Assembly: GCA_014859095.1 (NCBI GenBank)
Contig: JACUUV010000003.1
Span: 62,001 to 126,000 of the forward strand
Reading direction: 5' to 3'
DNA: 64,000 nucleotides
DNA from: Clostridia bacterium
GTDB taxonomy: Bacteria > Bacillota > Clostridia > Peptostreptococcales > Acidaminobacteraceae
This document shows positions 8,287 to 17,143 of this stretch, piece after piece (position 1 is the first letter of the stretch; the number at the start of each line of letters is the position of its first letter). The translations under genes were made by a program, and so were the position numbers. The notes under the pieces are model-generated. The model was not told the DNA's origin. It made no database searches and worked only from the letters and a program-made list of their open reading frames with translations.

Positions 8287-9297
8287 TCAGTTTCCCTTCT
8301 TGGCATCCCTGTTGTGACCTGCAAGCGTCTCATTGAAGTAATGGGTGCCATCATTCTTTTCTGTGGTCACAAAAAACAAATAATTCGTTTCGGCCGGATA
8401 AAGGGCCGACTTGATGGCAAGCTCACCTGGTGACGCTATCGGAGCGGGAGTCAAACCTGAATTGATGTAAGTGTTATAGGGATCTTTTATCTCTGTATCC
8501 GCATAAGATAATACCGGTTTGCGCTCCTGTAAAATGTACTGCACTGTTGCGCATGACTGCAGAGCCATGCCTATTTCCATACGATTGTGAAAAACGCTGG
8601 AGACGATTTCAAATTCCTCAGCCACTCGAGCCTCACGCTCGATGATGGATGCAAGTGTCACAACTTCATCGATTGTCATGCCGAGTTCTTCAGCACGCGA
8701 ATAATACTCCGGCTTGAAGACTTCTCCGAATCTTTTGAGCATTTTACCGACTATAGCGACCTCATCTGCACTCTTTAGAACTTCATAAGTGTCCGGAAAC
8801 AGGTATCCCTCTAGTCTTTTGCTTCGATCCACGCCTTCAAGGAAAGGATAATCAAAAGGATGGTTCTCAAGAACATCCAGAAAAACATCCCGATCGACCA
8901 TACCCTGTTCCACAAGCTTGTCGACGATTTGCCTTATTTCAAAACCTTCAGGAATTGTGAACTTGTTCGTTTCGACGTAAACCTTACCCTCCACCAATTT
9001 TTCAATGATGGCATCGGCAGACATGGAAGGTGAGAGCATATAATCTCCCGCCTTCATCTTGCCATCCACTTCAAGCAATTTGACTCTTGCTTTGAATGCA
9101 TTGACATTTTGAATCAAGCCTTCTTCGAGCAAAAGATTCGCGATTCCTGTCGTGCTTGAACCCGGTACGACAGTGACCACAAAAGTGCTTGTGTCACTTT
9201 CATTCACAGGTCCATTATATTTTTCAAGGACACCCGCACATCCTGACAAAAGCGATAGTGCGACCATCAGAGTCATTACCAATAATAATCTCTTCAT
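8287..9297 (-). CDS. mltG: Endolytic peptidoglycan transglycosylase MltG, predicted lipoprotein
   Basis: MltG cuts nascent glycan strands and limits their length at the membrane. The YceG domain is visible (FTIPEGFEIRQIVDKL, LEGYLFPDTYEV, VVTLASIIEREA with the catalytic glutamate, SGLTPAPIASPGELAIKSAL, FVTTEKNDGTHYF). Unlike many MltG proteins anchored by a transmembrane helix, this one begins with a lipoprotein-type signal ending LLSGC (lipid-attachment Cys20). A GGAGGG site supports the start. It lies between rnj and trmR, matching yrrL of Bacillus. Confidence 0.92.
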   Translation of the reverse strand: MKRLLLVMTLMVALSLLSGCAGVLEKYNGPVNESDTSTFVVTVVPGSSTTGIANLLLEEGLIQNVNAFKARVKLLEVDGKMKAGDYMLSPSMSADAIIEKLVEGKVYVETNKFTIPEGFEIRQIVDKLVEQGMVDRDVFLDVLENHPFDYPFLEGVDRSKRLEGYLFPDTYEVLKSADEVAIVGKMLKRFGEVFKPEYYSRAEELGMTIDEVVTLASIIEREARVAEEFEIVSSVFHNRMEIGMALQSCATVQYILQERKPVLSYADTEIKDPYNTYINSGLTPAPIASPGELAIKSALYPAETNYLFFVTTEKNDGTHYFNETLAGHNRDAKKGN

Positions 9298-9322
9298 CCT
9301 TTCCCTCCGTATTCAAAGGTGA

Positions 9323-11062
9323 TTACACTTCCATGAACACCGGTAAGATCATTGGTGAACGTTTTGTGTTTTGATAAATATATTGGCTGAGCCCATCTCT
9401 GACGGATGACTTGAGCGTAGCCCAGTCTTTGATGTTCTTTTCGTAGCATTTTTTCAGTTCCCCATCCACAACTGCACGGGCACTTTCCATCAATGTTTCT
9501 GATTCTCTGACATAGACGAATCCTCTGGAAATGAGGTCCGGTCCGTTGACAACCTCTCCAGTGGCGCTTGAGATGGCGACTACGATGATGATCAGGCCAT
9601 CCTCCGAAAGATGCTTTCTGTCTCTGAGCACAATGTTGCCCACGTCACCAACACCAAGTCCATCGATGAAAATGCGTCCAGATGGGACGGATTTTGCCAA
9701 TTTGGCACTGGTGCCATCAAATTCCAGCACGTTGCCGTTTGCTAGAATGAATACATCTTTGTCATTCATTCCAAGATCGATTGCAAGTTGTTTATGTCTC
9801 TCAAGATGAACGGATTCCCCATGCACAGGCATAAAGTATTTCGGCCTTACAAGCGAATGCATTAATTTGAGTTCTTCCGCTTTGGCGTGACCAGAAACGT
9901 GTACGTCAGCAAGCGATTCATAAATCATGGTCGCACCTTTTTTAGTGAGTTGATTGATGATTCTATAAACTGACTTTTCATTGCCCGGTATAGCGGATGA
10001 CGATAGTATAACCAAGTCACCCTTTCTGATTTCCATGTTTCTATGCTCAGAATTGGCCATTCTAGCTAAGGCACTCATAGGCTCACCTTGTGACCCCGTT
10101 GTTATGACCACGAGTTCGTTGTCAGGATATCTGTCAATGTCTTTGATGTCGATCAACATATCCTCATCCACTTTCAGATAACCAAGGTTCATGGCAACAT
10201 CGGATACATTGACCATGCTTCTTCCAGAGAACGCCACTTTTCTGTTGTTCATACTCGCCGCATTCACCACTTGTTGGATTCTGTGGATATTGGATGAAAA
10301 TGAGGCCACTATGATTCTTGATGTTGCGTGTCTGAAAATTTGTTCAAAAGTGTCACCAACAGTCACTTCGGACATAGTATACCCTTCTCTGACCACGTTT
10401 GTGCTGTCAGCGAGAAGGGCAAGCACACCTGCGCGTCCCAGTTCAGCAAAACGATGGAGGTCAGTAGTTTGACCATCTATAGGCGTAAAATCAATTTTAA
10501 AATCACCTGTGTGAACGATTACTCCGTGAGGTGTTGTGATTGCGTACGCTACGGCATCCGCGATACTATGACATACTCTTATTGGTTCCAGATCGAATAC
10601 GCCAAGTTTGATGTGATCTCCAGGTGCGATGGTGATGAGTTTTGGATTCAGTTTATGTTCCTTCATCTTGTTTTCAACAAGTCCGAGTGTCAGGCGGGTC
10701 CCGTAAATCGGTACATTGATTTCCTTCAGAAAATACGGTAATGAACCGATATGGTCCTCATGACCATGTGTCAAAACGATTCCTCTGATTTTAGATGCGT
10801 TTCTCTTGAGGTAAGTGATGTCCGGAATAACGACATCGATTCCGAGAAGTTCATCTTCTGGGAAAGCCATCCCGCAGTCTACGATAGCGATATCATCTTC
10901 ATATTGGTACACAGTCATGTTTTTGCCGATTTCTTCAAGGCCACCAAGAGGAATGATTTTCAGGGATGAGTCTAAACTTGTCACTAAATTTTCTTCCAGG
11001 TTCTCCTTTGGTTTGTTGGTTCTCTTTTTCTTGAAATTGTTGTTTGGTTTTTGGTTTGTCAT
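9323..11062 (-). CDS. rnj: Ribonuclease J
   Basis: A 579-residue metallo-beta-lactamase/beta-CASP nuclease with 5'-exonuclease and endonuclease activity in mRNA turnover and rRNA processing. The metal motif LTHGHEDHIGSLPYF, HTGDFKID, ALLADSTN, TTGSQGEPMSAL and PVHGESVHLERH are all present, followed by the C-terminal domain. The N-terminus has about 30 extra basic, Asn- and Lys-rich residues, common in clostridial RNase J. It is separated from fur by a terminator and about 120 bp, so it probably has its own promoter, though I found no convincing one. Confidence 0.95.
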   Translation of the reverse strand: MTNQKPNNNFKKKRTNKPKENLEENLVTSLDSSLKIIPLGGLEEIGKNMTVYQYEDDIAIVDCGMAFPEDELLGIDVVIPDITYLKRNASKIRGIVLTHGHEDHIGSLPYFLKEINVPIYGTRLTLGLVENKMKEHKLNPKLITIAPGDHIKLGVFDLEPIRVCHSIADAVAYAITTPHGVIVHTGDFKIDFTPIDGQTTDLHRFAELGRAGVLALLADSTNVVREGYTMSEVTVGDTFEQIFRHATSRIIVASFSSNIHRIQQVVNAASMNNRKVAFSGRSMVNVSDVAMNLGYLKVDEDMLIDIKDIDRYPDNELVVITTGSQGEPMSALARMANSEHRNMEIRKGDLVILSSSAIPGNEKSVYRIINQLTKKGATMIYESLADVHVSGHAKAEELKLMHSLVRPKYFMPVHGESVHLERHKQLAIDLGMNDKDVFILANGNVLEFDGTSAKLAKSVPSGRIFIDGLGVGDVGNIVLRDRKHLSEDGLIIIVVAISSATGEVVNGPDLISRGFVYVRESETLMESARAVVDGELKKCYEKNIKDWATLKSSVRDGLSQYIYQNTKRSPMILPVFMEV

Positions 11063-11173
11063 TTTTACACCTCGTAAATTTATATGTTTAGCGCTAATAT
11101 TGACCGATCCTGCTAAACGTTTAAGATCATTATGACAAAGGTTCCAGTTTGTGATTTGCTATTTACGAAAAAT

Positions 11174-11196
11174 AAACCCTGTACTAAACAAGGTTT
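11174..11196 (-). terminator. Terminator overlapping the fur stop codon
   Basis: On the minus strand a nine-base stem (AAACCTTGT pairing with ACAGGGTTT, one G-U pair) is followed by an A/T-rich tail with a run of five T. The stem overlaps the last fur codons. Confidence 0.6.
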
Positions 11197-11627
11197 TTAC
11201 ATTTCTTGCATAATCCGTAGAATTTCAATTTATGATCGACAATCTTGAAATCGTATTCGCTTTCAATTTTGAGTTCCAATTGTTCGAGTAAATCTCCTTC
11301 TACTTCAAGCACATCACCACATCTTGTACAAATCAGGTGGTGATGGTTGTGTGCGCCGTCGTCACAGTAAAGTTCATAACGAATGCAGCCGTCCTCTAAA
11401 TTAAGTGAGGATACGACTTCCAGCTCATCCAACATTTGTAGTGTTCTGTAAACAGTGGCCAATCCCATTTCAGGATTCCTTTGCTTTACAATATCATATA
11501 TCTCCTCAGTACTTAGATGTTCACCTTTATTTTCAGCAATGACATTAATAATCGCAATTCTTTGAGGCGTCAGTTTATAGCCCGCCTCTTTTAATTTTTT
11601 CTTATATCCATCATGACACGAATCCAT
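11184..11627 (-). CDS. fur: Fur family metal- or peroxide-responsive repressor
   Basis: A 147-residue winged-helix repressor. It shows the N-terminal recognition region LTPQRIAIINVIAENKGEHLSTEEIY and MGLATVYRTL, the metal site HNHHHLICTRCGDVLEV, and a second CxxC (GLCKKCKN) that completes a structural zinc site. Whether it is Fur, Zur or PerR cannot be settled by eye. The first residues include an extra Cys and His (MDSCHDGY). The start follows GAGGTG. It is preceded by the DUF1292 gene as in several Clostridia. Confidence 0.85.
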   Translation of the reverse strand: MDSCHDGYKKKLKEAGYKLTPQRIAIINVIAENKGEHLSTEEIYDIVKQRNPEMGLATVYRTLQMLDELEVVSSLNLEDGCIRYELYCDDGAHNHHHLICTRCGDVLEVEGDLLEQLELKIESEYDFKIVDHKLKFYGLCKKCKNLV

Positions 11628-11689
11628 ATAAACACCTCAGCACTTAAATTCTTGTTGATCATTGACCACACGAATGTGGTATACCCAGC

Positions 11690-11998
11690 CTATTCTTCCG
11701 TATCTTCTTCATCGAGGAGCTCGTTGTATGCTTCGATTACCGCATCCAGCTCTTCTTCATTCTCAATGCTTTCGAACACGAACTCATCATTATCTTCCAT
11801 GACTTTGAAAATGAGCACTTCCTCTTCGTCATCCACATTTGAAAGGATTGCATACTCCTGCTCATCCAGTTCAAGGTTCGCAATGATGTTGAACTTCACA
11901 GCCACACCATTTTCGTCGAACAATTCGACAATGTCACTCTGTTCAAGCTCATGATCTTGGTCATAAACCACATCGAACAAATTCTCTTCTTTTTTCAT
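11690..11998 (-). CDS. DUF1292 family acidic protein (YrzB-like)
   Basis: A 102-residue acidic protein with the DUF1292 pattern (VVELFDENGVAVKFNIIANLELDEQEYAIL and later DEEEVLIFKV). Its function is unknown. It is a fixed member of the alaS-ireB-ruvX-DUF1292 cluster in Firmicutes (yrzB in Bacillus). The ATG follows AGAGGTG. A short hairpin (ACCACA-TTCG-TGTGGT type) lies just after it before fur, without a convincing U-run. Confidence 0.85.
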   Translation of the reverse strand: MKKEENLFDVVYDQDHELEQSDIVELFDENGVAVKFNIIANLELDEQEYAILSNVDDEEEVLIFKVMEDNDEFVFESIENEEELDAVIEAYNELLDEEDTEE

Positions 11999-12024
11999 TA
12001 AGCACCTCTTCTAATATTTATTTT

Positions 12025-12465
12025 TTAAACCGTTCTATTTCCATCCAAATAACCTTGTAAAATCAACACTGCAGCAACCGTGTCAACGACACCTTTCCGT
12101 TTTTTGCGGCTCATGTCCGTTTCGATCAAACTGCGGGTTGCACCCATCGTCGTCAATCTTTCGTCCCAATAGACAATTTCGATTTCTCGATCAATTCGTG
12201 TGGAATGAATCAATTTTTTTTCCAGTTTAGCGACAAATTGTTTGGTCTTTTCACCTTGTGGTCCGAGGGACCCGTTCATGTTCAGTGGCATACCTACCAC
12301 TATTTTATGCACATCATACTCGTTGATGTAATGAATCAATTTGTCGAGATCCACTTTCAAGGATTCGCGAAAAAGGGTTTCTTTACCTTGTGCTGTAATC
12401 AAAAGTGAGTCACTGATGGCCACACCTATCTTCTTGTCGCCGACATCCAAACCCATTATTCTCAT
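12025..12465 (-). CDS. ruvX: RuvX/YqgF family nuclease
   Basis: A 147-residue RNase H-fold protein, described as a putative Holliday junction resolvase and implicated in 16S rRNA 5'-end processing. It shows GLDVGDKKIGVAISD at the N-terminus, VVGMPLNMNGSLGPQ in the middle, YWDERLTT, and a C-terminal DTVAAVLILQGYLD. The usual catalytic acidic residues are visible in these motifs. The start is placed at the ATG at 12465 (MRIMGLDVG) after GGAGG; the track is 13 codons too long. It sits between the aldo/keto reductase and the DUF1292 gene. Confidence 0.92.
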   Translation of the reverse strand: MRIMGLDVGDKKIGVAISDSLLITAQGKETLFRESLKVDLDKLIHYINEYDVHKIVVGMPLNMNGSLGPQGEKTKQFVAKLEKKLIHSTRIDREIEIVYWDERLTTMGATRSLIETDMSRKKRKGVVDTVAAVLILQGYLDGNRTV

Positions 12466-12511
12466 TAACCATATCCTCCAGTATATCTCATTTGGTGATA
12501 ACATACAATCT

Positions 12512-13462
12512 CTAATACACTTTTATGCAGAATTCAGGACATACAGAGGAACAATACCCACAAAGTACGCATCTCGACCTATCGATTTCCACTCCACAGG
12601 TTCCCATGTTCAGTGCCTTATGGTCACATTTTTTGATGCATGCGCCACATTTTGTACACCAATCAGCGATCTGAAGTGACTTTTTCTGCTTCATCAGTTT
12701 GTTTTTTAAATTTAAATCAATCGGTTCACCCATGATCCGATTGACATTGTAATCGATTTCATCGTTGCTTTGCATGCCGAACGCTATGGCATCCAGATAG
12801 TCTCTTCCCAGCACGTAATCAAAACAGGCATCGATTGAGGAAAGAAGATTTCCACCTCCGAGCGGTTTCATGCCAAATATTCCACCACCACTGTTCTTAA
12901 AAGCCTTAAGCGCATTTTCCATATCCGCCATCGACCCATCTTGTATCCCGAGCCCATTTATATTGACAATCGGATGAATCACCTCGATTTCAGGATACCT
13001 AAGGGCTGCACGGACAGCTTCCACATAATGTGTTGATATACCAAATGCCCTGATGGCACCTTTTTCTTTCATTCTGAGTAAATATTCTATAGCCTCATAA
13101 TGGCCTTTGATCGTATGGATACTCATTTGCTCATGCAACATGAACACATCCAAATAATCGGTTTGCAGTTCCTTCAATGCCTTTCTAAGGCTTTTTTCTG
13201 CCGTTTCAGCCGAATAGGCGTAGCATTTGCTGGCGATGACGAATTCATCTCTAGGTATGGACCTCAGCGCTTTGGCGATGTGCGCATTGGTTTCATAAAG
13301 TTCTGCCGTATCAATGAAATTTATGCCTTTATCGAACGCGTACTCAATTAAGGATGCGCCCTCTGTAGCGCTTAAATTTCGCTGTAGAGGGCCCATCGTC
13401 AAACTGCCGAAACAGATTTTTGATATTCTGATTCCCGTTTTTCCAAGTTCATTGTATATCAT
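12512..13462 (-). CDS. Aldo/keto reductase fused to a 2x[4Fe-4S] ferredoxin domain
   Basis: The N-terminal 250 residues form an aldo/keto reductase barrel with the catalytic tetrad in [15 protein letters not shown] and VFMLHEQ. The C-terminus has two ferredoxin-type clusters ([11 protein letters not shown] and [11 protein letters not shown]). Such fusions occur in anaerobes and probably couple ferredoxin to carbonyl reduction; the substrate is unknown. Its start overlaps the ireB stop as ATGA, so translation is likely coupled. In Bacillus ireB (yrzL) and ruvX (yrrK) are adjacent, so this gene is an insertion in an otherwise conserved order. Confidence 0.88.
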   Translation of the reverse strand: MIYNELGKTGIRISKICFGSLTMGPLQRNLSATEGASLIEYAFDKGINFIDTAELYETNAHIAKALRSIPRDEFVIASKCYAYSAETAEKSLRKALKELQTDYLDVFMLHEQMSIHTIKGHYEAIEYLLRMKEKGAIRAFGISTHYVEAVRAALRYPEIEVIHPIVNINGLGIQDGSMADMENALKAFKNSGGGIFGMKPLGGGNLLSSIDACFDYVLGRDYLDAIAFGMQSNDEIDYNVNRIMGEPIDLNLKNKLMKQKKSLQIADWCTKCGACIKKCDHKALNMGTCGVEIDRSRCVLCGYCSSVCPEFCIKVY

Positions 13463-13713
13463 TTTTTATAACTGTCGATATAATGGTTCACCAACTCTTC
13501 GAGGATTTCATCACGTTCAATTTTTTTGATCATAGTTCGAGCTTCATTGAAAGTTGTGATATAGGTCGGATCTCCGGTAATGAGGTATCCTACGAGTTGG
13601 TTGACAGGATTATATCCCTTTTCTTCCAATGCGTTGTAGACATAAAGTAGAATATCCTTTTGATCGCCTTGTTCAAGGAATTCCTCAACGCTGAATTTTC
13701 TAGTATTATTCAT
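13459..13713 (-). CDS. ireB: IreB family regulatory phosphoprotein
   Basis: An 84-residue helical protein of the DUF965/IreB family, a substrate of the Ser/Thr kinase IreK (PrkC-like) that affects cephalosporin resistance in enterococci. The sequence ([42 protein letters not shown]) is very typical. It lies directly downstream of alaS and upstream of the reductase gene. No kinase gene is present in the window. Phosphosites near the N-terminus are not certain, but the sequence starts MNNTRKFS, offering Thr and Ser candidates. Confidence 0.92.
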   Translation of the reverse strand: MNNTRKFSVEEFLEQGDQKDILLYVYNALEEKGYNPVNQLVGYLITGDPTYITTFNEARTMIKKIERDEILEELVNHYIDSYKK

Positions 13714-13751
13714 GATAACAACCCCCTTTGTATGGTGTCATTATACCCTTT

Positions 13752-16376
13752 TTAGGACAATAATGCATAGACTTTTTGTAAAGCTTCATCAATTTTTTCC
13801 GCATCCTTGCCACCGGCTTGAGCCATATTTGACTTTCCACCACCACCGCCACCGGTGATCTTTGCAACTTCCCTGATGATATTGCCCGCATGCGCTCCAT
13901 TTTTGATGGCCGCATCCGATACCATGGCCAGCAGCTCTACTTTATCTCCCGCATCGTTCGCAAGCACGACCACACTGGACTCCCACTTGTTTTTGAGTTG
14001 ATCACCCATGTTTCTAAGGGTGTTCATGTCGATTCCGGCAAACTTTGCCGTAACGATGTGAATGCCGTTTATGACAGTGACATGTTCGATGATGTCCGAA
14101 AGTGAGCTTTTTGCGAGTTTGTTTTTGAGTTGCTCGTTTTCACGGTTCAAAGCTTTTATTTCAGATAAAACGCTTTCCGCTTTGCTTTCCACATCTTGTA
14201 CAGTGGTCTTAAGAATATCAGAAACACTTTGAATTTTTGCTTCATATAGTGCTAACAAATTATAAACGTTTTCACCGGTTGTCGCTTCAATTCTCCTCAC
14301 TCCGGCTGCCACACCCGATTCAGAGGTGATTTTGAACATGCCGATTTCGGAAGTGTTTGTGAGATGGGTTCCCCCACAGAGTTCTACGCTATAGTCTCCC
14401 ATGGTCACAACCCTTACCGAGGCACCGTATTTCTCTCCGAAAAGTGCCATGGCACCCCTTGTTTTTGCGGATTCGATATCCATCTCTTCTGTGTTGATTC
14501 TCAAAGCCCTGAAAATTTGCTTGTTGACCATTTTTTCAATGGCTCTGATGTCCTCTCCGGATATAGGCTCAAAATGGGAGAAGTCAAACCTCAGACGTTC
14601 CGGGCTGACCATAGATCCAGCCTGCTCGACGTGTGTTCCCAGAAGATCTCTAAGCGACTTGTGGAGAAGATGGGTCGCGGAGTGGTTTCTTGCGGTCGAC
14701 ATGCGTGTTTTCAGATCCACAATCGCCTCAACTTTCTCACCCACTTTGATTTTGCCTTTTGTCACAGTCGCATGATGGATGATCCTATTGCCAACACCTT
14801 TTTTCGTCCCAATCACTTCAGCAGTGAAAGCATCTGTCATGAGGATACCGATGTCACCTACTTGCCCACCGCCTTCAGGATAAAATGGTGTCTCATCCAA
14901 AATGAAAGAGACTTCCATACCTTCAAAAGCTTCCTCGAGTGTGACTTCCGCTACAATTGCGGTCACTGTGGATGACATGGAAAGCTTATTGTAACCATCA
15001 AATCGCGACTGGATCTCTTTAGGCAGCTGACTCACTGCATCGTTTGCCCACCCTAGTTCATCCCCACTGCCTCTTGCGGCACGGGCACGCTCTCGTTGTG
15101 CTGTCATTTGCTCCACAAAAGACGCCTCATCTATGTTGAGTCCGTATTCATCCAAAATCTCCTTGGTGAGTTCAAGCGGAAAACCATAAGTGTCGTATAG
15201 ACGGAATGCATTTTCACCGCTGAGTTCTGAACTTCCTATTGCTTTGAGTTCGTCCATGTACTCTGTCAAAATCGTAAGACCTTGGTCGATGGTCGCTTGA
15301 AAACGTTCTTCTTCCACTGCAATTATTTTTTTAATGTAATCTTTTCTTTCGATCAGATTCCCATAACTCTCACCATAGGCTTCAATGACTGTATCTACAA
15401 GAATTGTGAGCACAGCTCCTGACATACCGATCATTTTCGCATGTCTTGAAGCTCTTCTAAGAAGTCTTCTGAGCACATACCCTCTACCTTCGTTATTTGG
15501 CATGATGCCGTCGCCAACCATGAACGTCACCGCTTTGATATGGTCTGTGATGATTCTGACCGAAATATCTGTTTTACGGTCTTTACCATAGGTGATACCT
15601 GACATTTCAATAACCTTGTCACGTATGAGCTTGATGGTATCCACTTCAAATATGGAGTCCACGTCCTGCATGATACATGCAATTCGCTCAAGCCCCATCC
15701 CCGTGTCTATGTTTTTCTTTTCAAGGTCTGTATAGTTGCCGTTTTCATCTCTGTTGTATTGAGTGAAAACAAGGTTCCAAAACTCTAGATAACGTTCACA
15801 TTCACAGCCGGGTTTACAATCTGGCGAACCACAACCATATGCTTCCCCGCGATCAAAATAGATCTCTGAACACGGACCACATGGGCCAGTTCCAATTTCC
15901 CAGAAATTATCCGCTTTGCCGAGTCTTACAATTTTCTCTTCTGGCACACCAATGACATCTCTCCATATGGCAAACGCTTCATCGTCCTCATGATAAACAG
16001 ATGGCCAAAGAAGATCAACCGGCATTTCAAGCACCTCGGTGATAAACTCCCAACTCAACTCAATTGCCACTTCCTTGAAGTAATCTCCAAACGAGAAATT
16101 GCCGAGCATCTCAAAAAATGTGGCATGTCGTGCAGTCACACCGACGTTTTCTATATCACCTGTACGAATACATTTTTGACAAGTGGCCATACGCACATTG
16201 GGTGGCGTCTCAATACCGGTGAAATAATTTTTAAGGGGTTGCATTCCCGCATTAACGAGCAACAAACTTTTGTCATTCAGTGGTACTAGTGGATAGGAGG
16301 CTGACACGTAGTGTCCTTTTCCCTCATAAAAATCCAAAAAAACTTTTCTGATTTCATTTAATCCCATTTTTTTCAT
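13752..16376 (-). CDS. alaS: Alanyl-tRNA synthetase
   Basis: Charges tRNA-Ala. The 874-residue class II enzyme has the N-terminal aminoacylation domain (RKVFLDFYEGKGHYV, TARHATFFEMLGNFSFGDYF), the tRNA recognition domain, the editing domain with zinc-site motifs NHSATHLLHKSLR and ELCGGTHL, and the C-Ala domain with a glycine-rich ITGGGGGGKSNMAQAGG. A CxxxC-rich segment (CGSPDCKPGCECE) is also present, as in many bacterial AlaRS. The start ATG follows GGGGAGG. A T-box leader controls it, and iscRSU lies just upstream, so readthrough from that operon is possible. Confidence 0.98.
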   Translation of the reverse strand: MKKMGLNEIRKVFLDFYEGKGHYVSASYPLVPLNDKSLLLVNAGMQPLKNYFTGIETPPNVRMATCQKCIRTGDIENVGVTARHATFFEMLGNFSFGDYFKEVAIELSWEFITEVLEMPVDLLWPSVYHEDDEAFAIWRDVIGVPEEKIVRLGKADNFWEIGTGPCGPCSEIYFDRGEAYGCGSPDCKPGCECERYLEFWNLVFTQYNRDENGNYTDLEKKNIDTGMGLERIACIMQDVDSIFEVDTIKLIRDKVIEMSGITYGKDRKTDISVRIITDHIKAVTFMVGDGIMPNNEGRGYVLRRLLRRASRHAKMIGMSGAVLTILVDTVIEAYGESYGNLIERKDYIKKIIAVEEERFQATIDQGLTILTEYMDELKAIGSSELSGENAFRLYDTYGFPLELTKEILDEYGLNIDEASFVEQMTAQRERARAARGSGDELGWANDAVSQLPKEIQSRFDGYNKLSMSSTVTAIVAEVTLEEAFEGMEVSFILDETPFYPEGGGQVGDIGILMTDAFTAEVIGTKKGVGNRIIHHATVTKGKIKVGEKVEAIVDLKTRMSTARNHSATHLLHKSLRDLLGTHVEQAGSMVSPERLRFDFSHFEPISGEDIRAIEKMVNKQIFRALRINTEEMDIESAKTRGAMALFGEKYGASVRVVTMGDYSVELCGGTHLTNTSEIGMFKITSESGVAAGVRRIEATTGENVYNLLALYEAKIQSVSDILKTTVQDVESKAESVLSEIKALNRENEQLKNKLAKSSLSDIIEHVTVINGIHIVTAKFAGIDMNTLRNMGDQLKNKWESSVVVLANDAGDKVELLAMVSDAAIKNGAHAGNIIREVAKITGGGGGGKSNMAQAGGKDAEKIDEALQKVYALLS

Positions 16377-16404
16377 AGTTTTAATCCTCCCCGATTCATT
16401 TACG

Positions 16405-16638
16405 TAAAAAAACCTCCAGAAGTGGCGTAATGCAGGGACGACGTAATCGCGGTACCACCCTGCTTATTGGAATCATCCAATCACTCTGAAGGTCATTAAG
16501 GCACGTTATCGTGTGCAAAACGCCGAATTCTACTCGACTTTCGAAATCGGTGCTCAAGAGCTGCTTCAATCACGGTGTACGCTTTCAGCAAGGTGCGTAC
16601 TCTCTGAGGTGTGATCTACTCCTCTCCATCATTGCGTC
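16405..16638 (-). promoter_or_regulatory. T-box leader of alaS, specifier GCA (Ala)
   Basis: This fills the 320-bp gap before alaS. The minus strand holds the highly conserved T-box AGGGTGGTACCGCG (16448-16461) followed by the complementary CGTCCCT. Stem I has a GAGTAGA 5' specifier-loop strand and a TTGAAGCAG 3' strand, where the usual GAA precedes the codon. GCA at 16562-16564 is therefore the specifier, matching tRNA-Ala. A hairpin of 11 bp with one bulged base can form between CCTTCAG-AGTG (16482-16492) and CACT-CTGGAGG (16413-16424), directly followed by seven T. I read this as the terminator side. Uncharged tRNA-Ala should promote readthrough into alaS. Confidence 0.93.
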
Positions 16639-16696
16639 AAATATAAATTTACTTTAAAACATTTTACCATAAAACCTGACAATTGGCATCTTTTTT

Positions 16697-17140
16697 TTAG
16701 AATTCGATATCGACGACATCGTGATGGTCATGATCCTGTACCGGATTATAACCCTTTAAGCCCTCAAATTCCAAATTGTTTTTTGTCGCGTAGTCGTATA
16801 TGGCCGCTTTCAGAGCTTGCTCCGCAAGAACGGAACAGTGGATTTTGACAGGTGGCAATCCGCCGAGTGCGTCAATAACTTGCTTATTGGTCACTTTCAG
16901 AGCGTCTTCCACAGTCTTTCCCATAATGATCTCAGTAGCTACCGACGAGGCTGCAATCGCTGATCCACAACCGAATGTCTTGAATTTGATGTCTGCAATC
17001 ACATTGTCCTCTACTTTTATATATATTCTCATGATGTCGCCGCATTTGATGTTGCCGACTTCACCTATACCATCGGCATTTTCGATCTCCCCGACATTTC
17101 TAGGATTCATGAAATGATCCATTACCTTATCTGTATACAT
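16697..17140 (-). CDS. iscU: Fe-S cluster scaffold protein IscU/NifU-type
   Basis: Assembles Fe-S clusters from sulfur delivered by the cysteine desulfurase. The 147-residue protein has the three scaffold cysteines in IKCGDIMR, FKTFGCGSAIAASS and IHCSVLAEQALKAA, and a His-rich tail (HDHHD). It starts three bases after the iscS stop and is preceded by GGGAGG. The Clostridia-type iscR-iscS-iscU set often continues to mnmA; here alaS with its T-box follows instead. Confidence 0.94.
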   Translation of the reverse strand: MYTDKVMDHFMNPRNVGEIENADGIGEVGNIKCGDIMRIYIKVEDNVIADIKFKTFGCGSAIAASSVATEIIMGKTVEDALKVTNKQVIDALGGLPPVKIHCSVLAEQALKAAIYDYATKNNLEFEGLKGYNPVQDHDHHDVVDIEF

Positions 17141-17143
17141 GCC

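Noticed and set aside
11640-11690. Short hairpin between the DUF1292 gene and fur as a terminator
   Set aside because: The stem is only six base pairs with a TTCG loop and lacks a U-run, so I could not call it a terminator.
14364-14975. 203-codon plus-strand ORF opposite alaS
   Set aside because: Antisense shadow of the conserved editing domain of alaS, with no recognisable motif.
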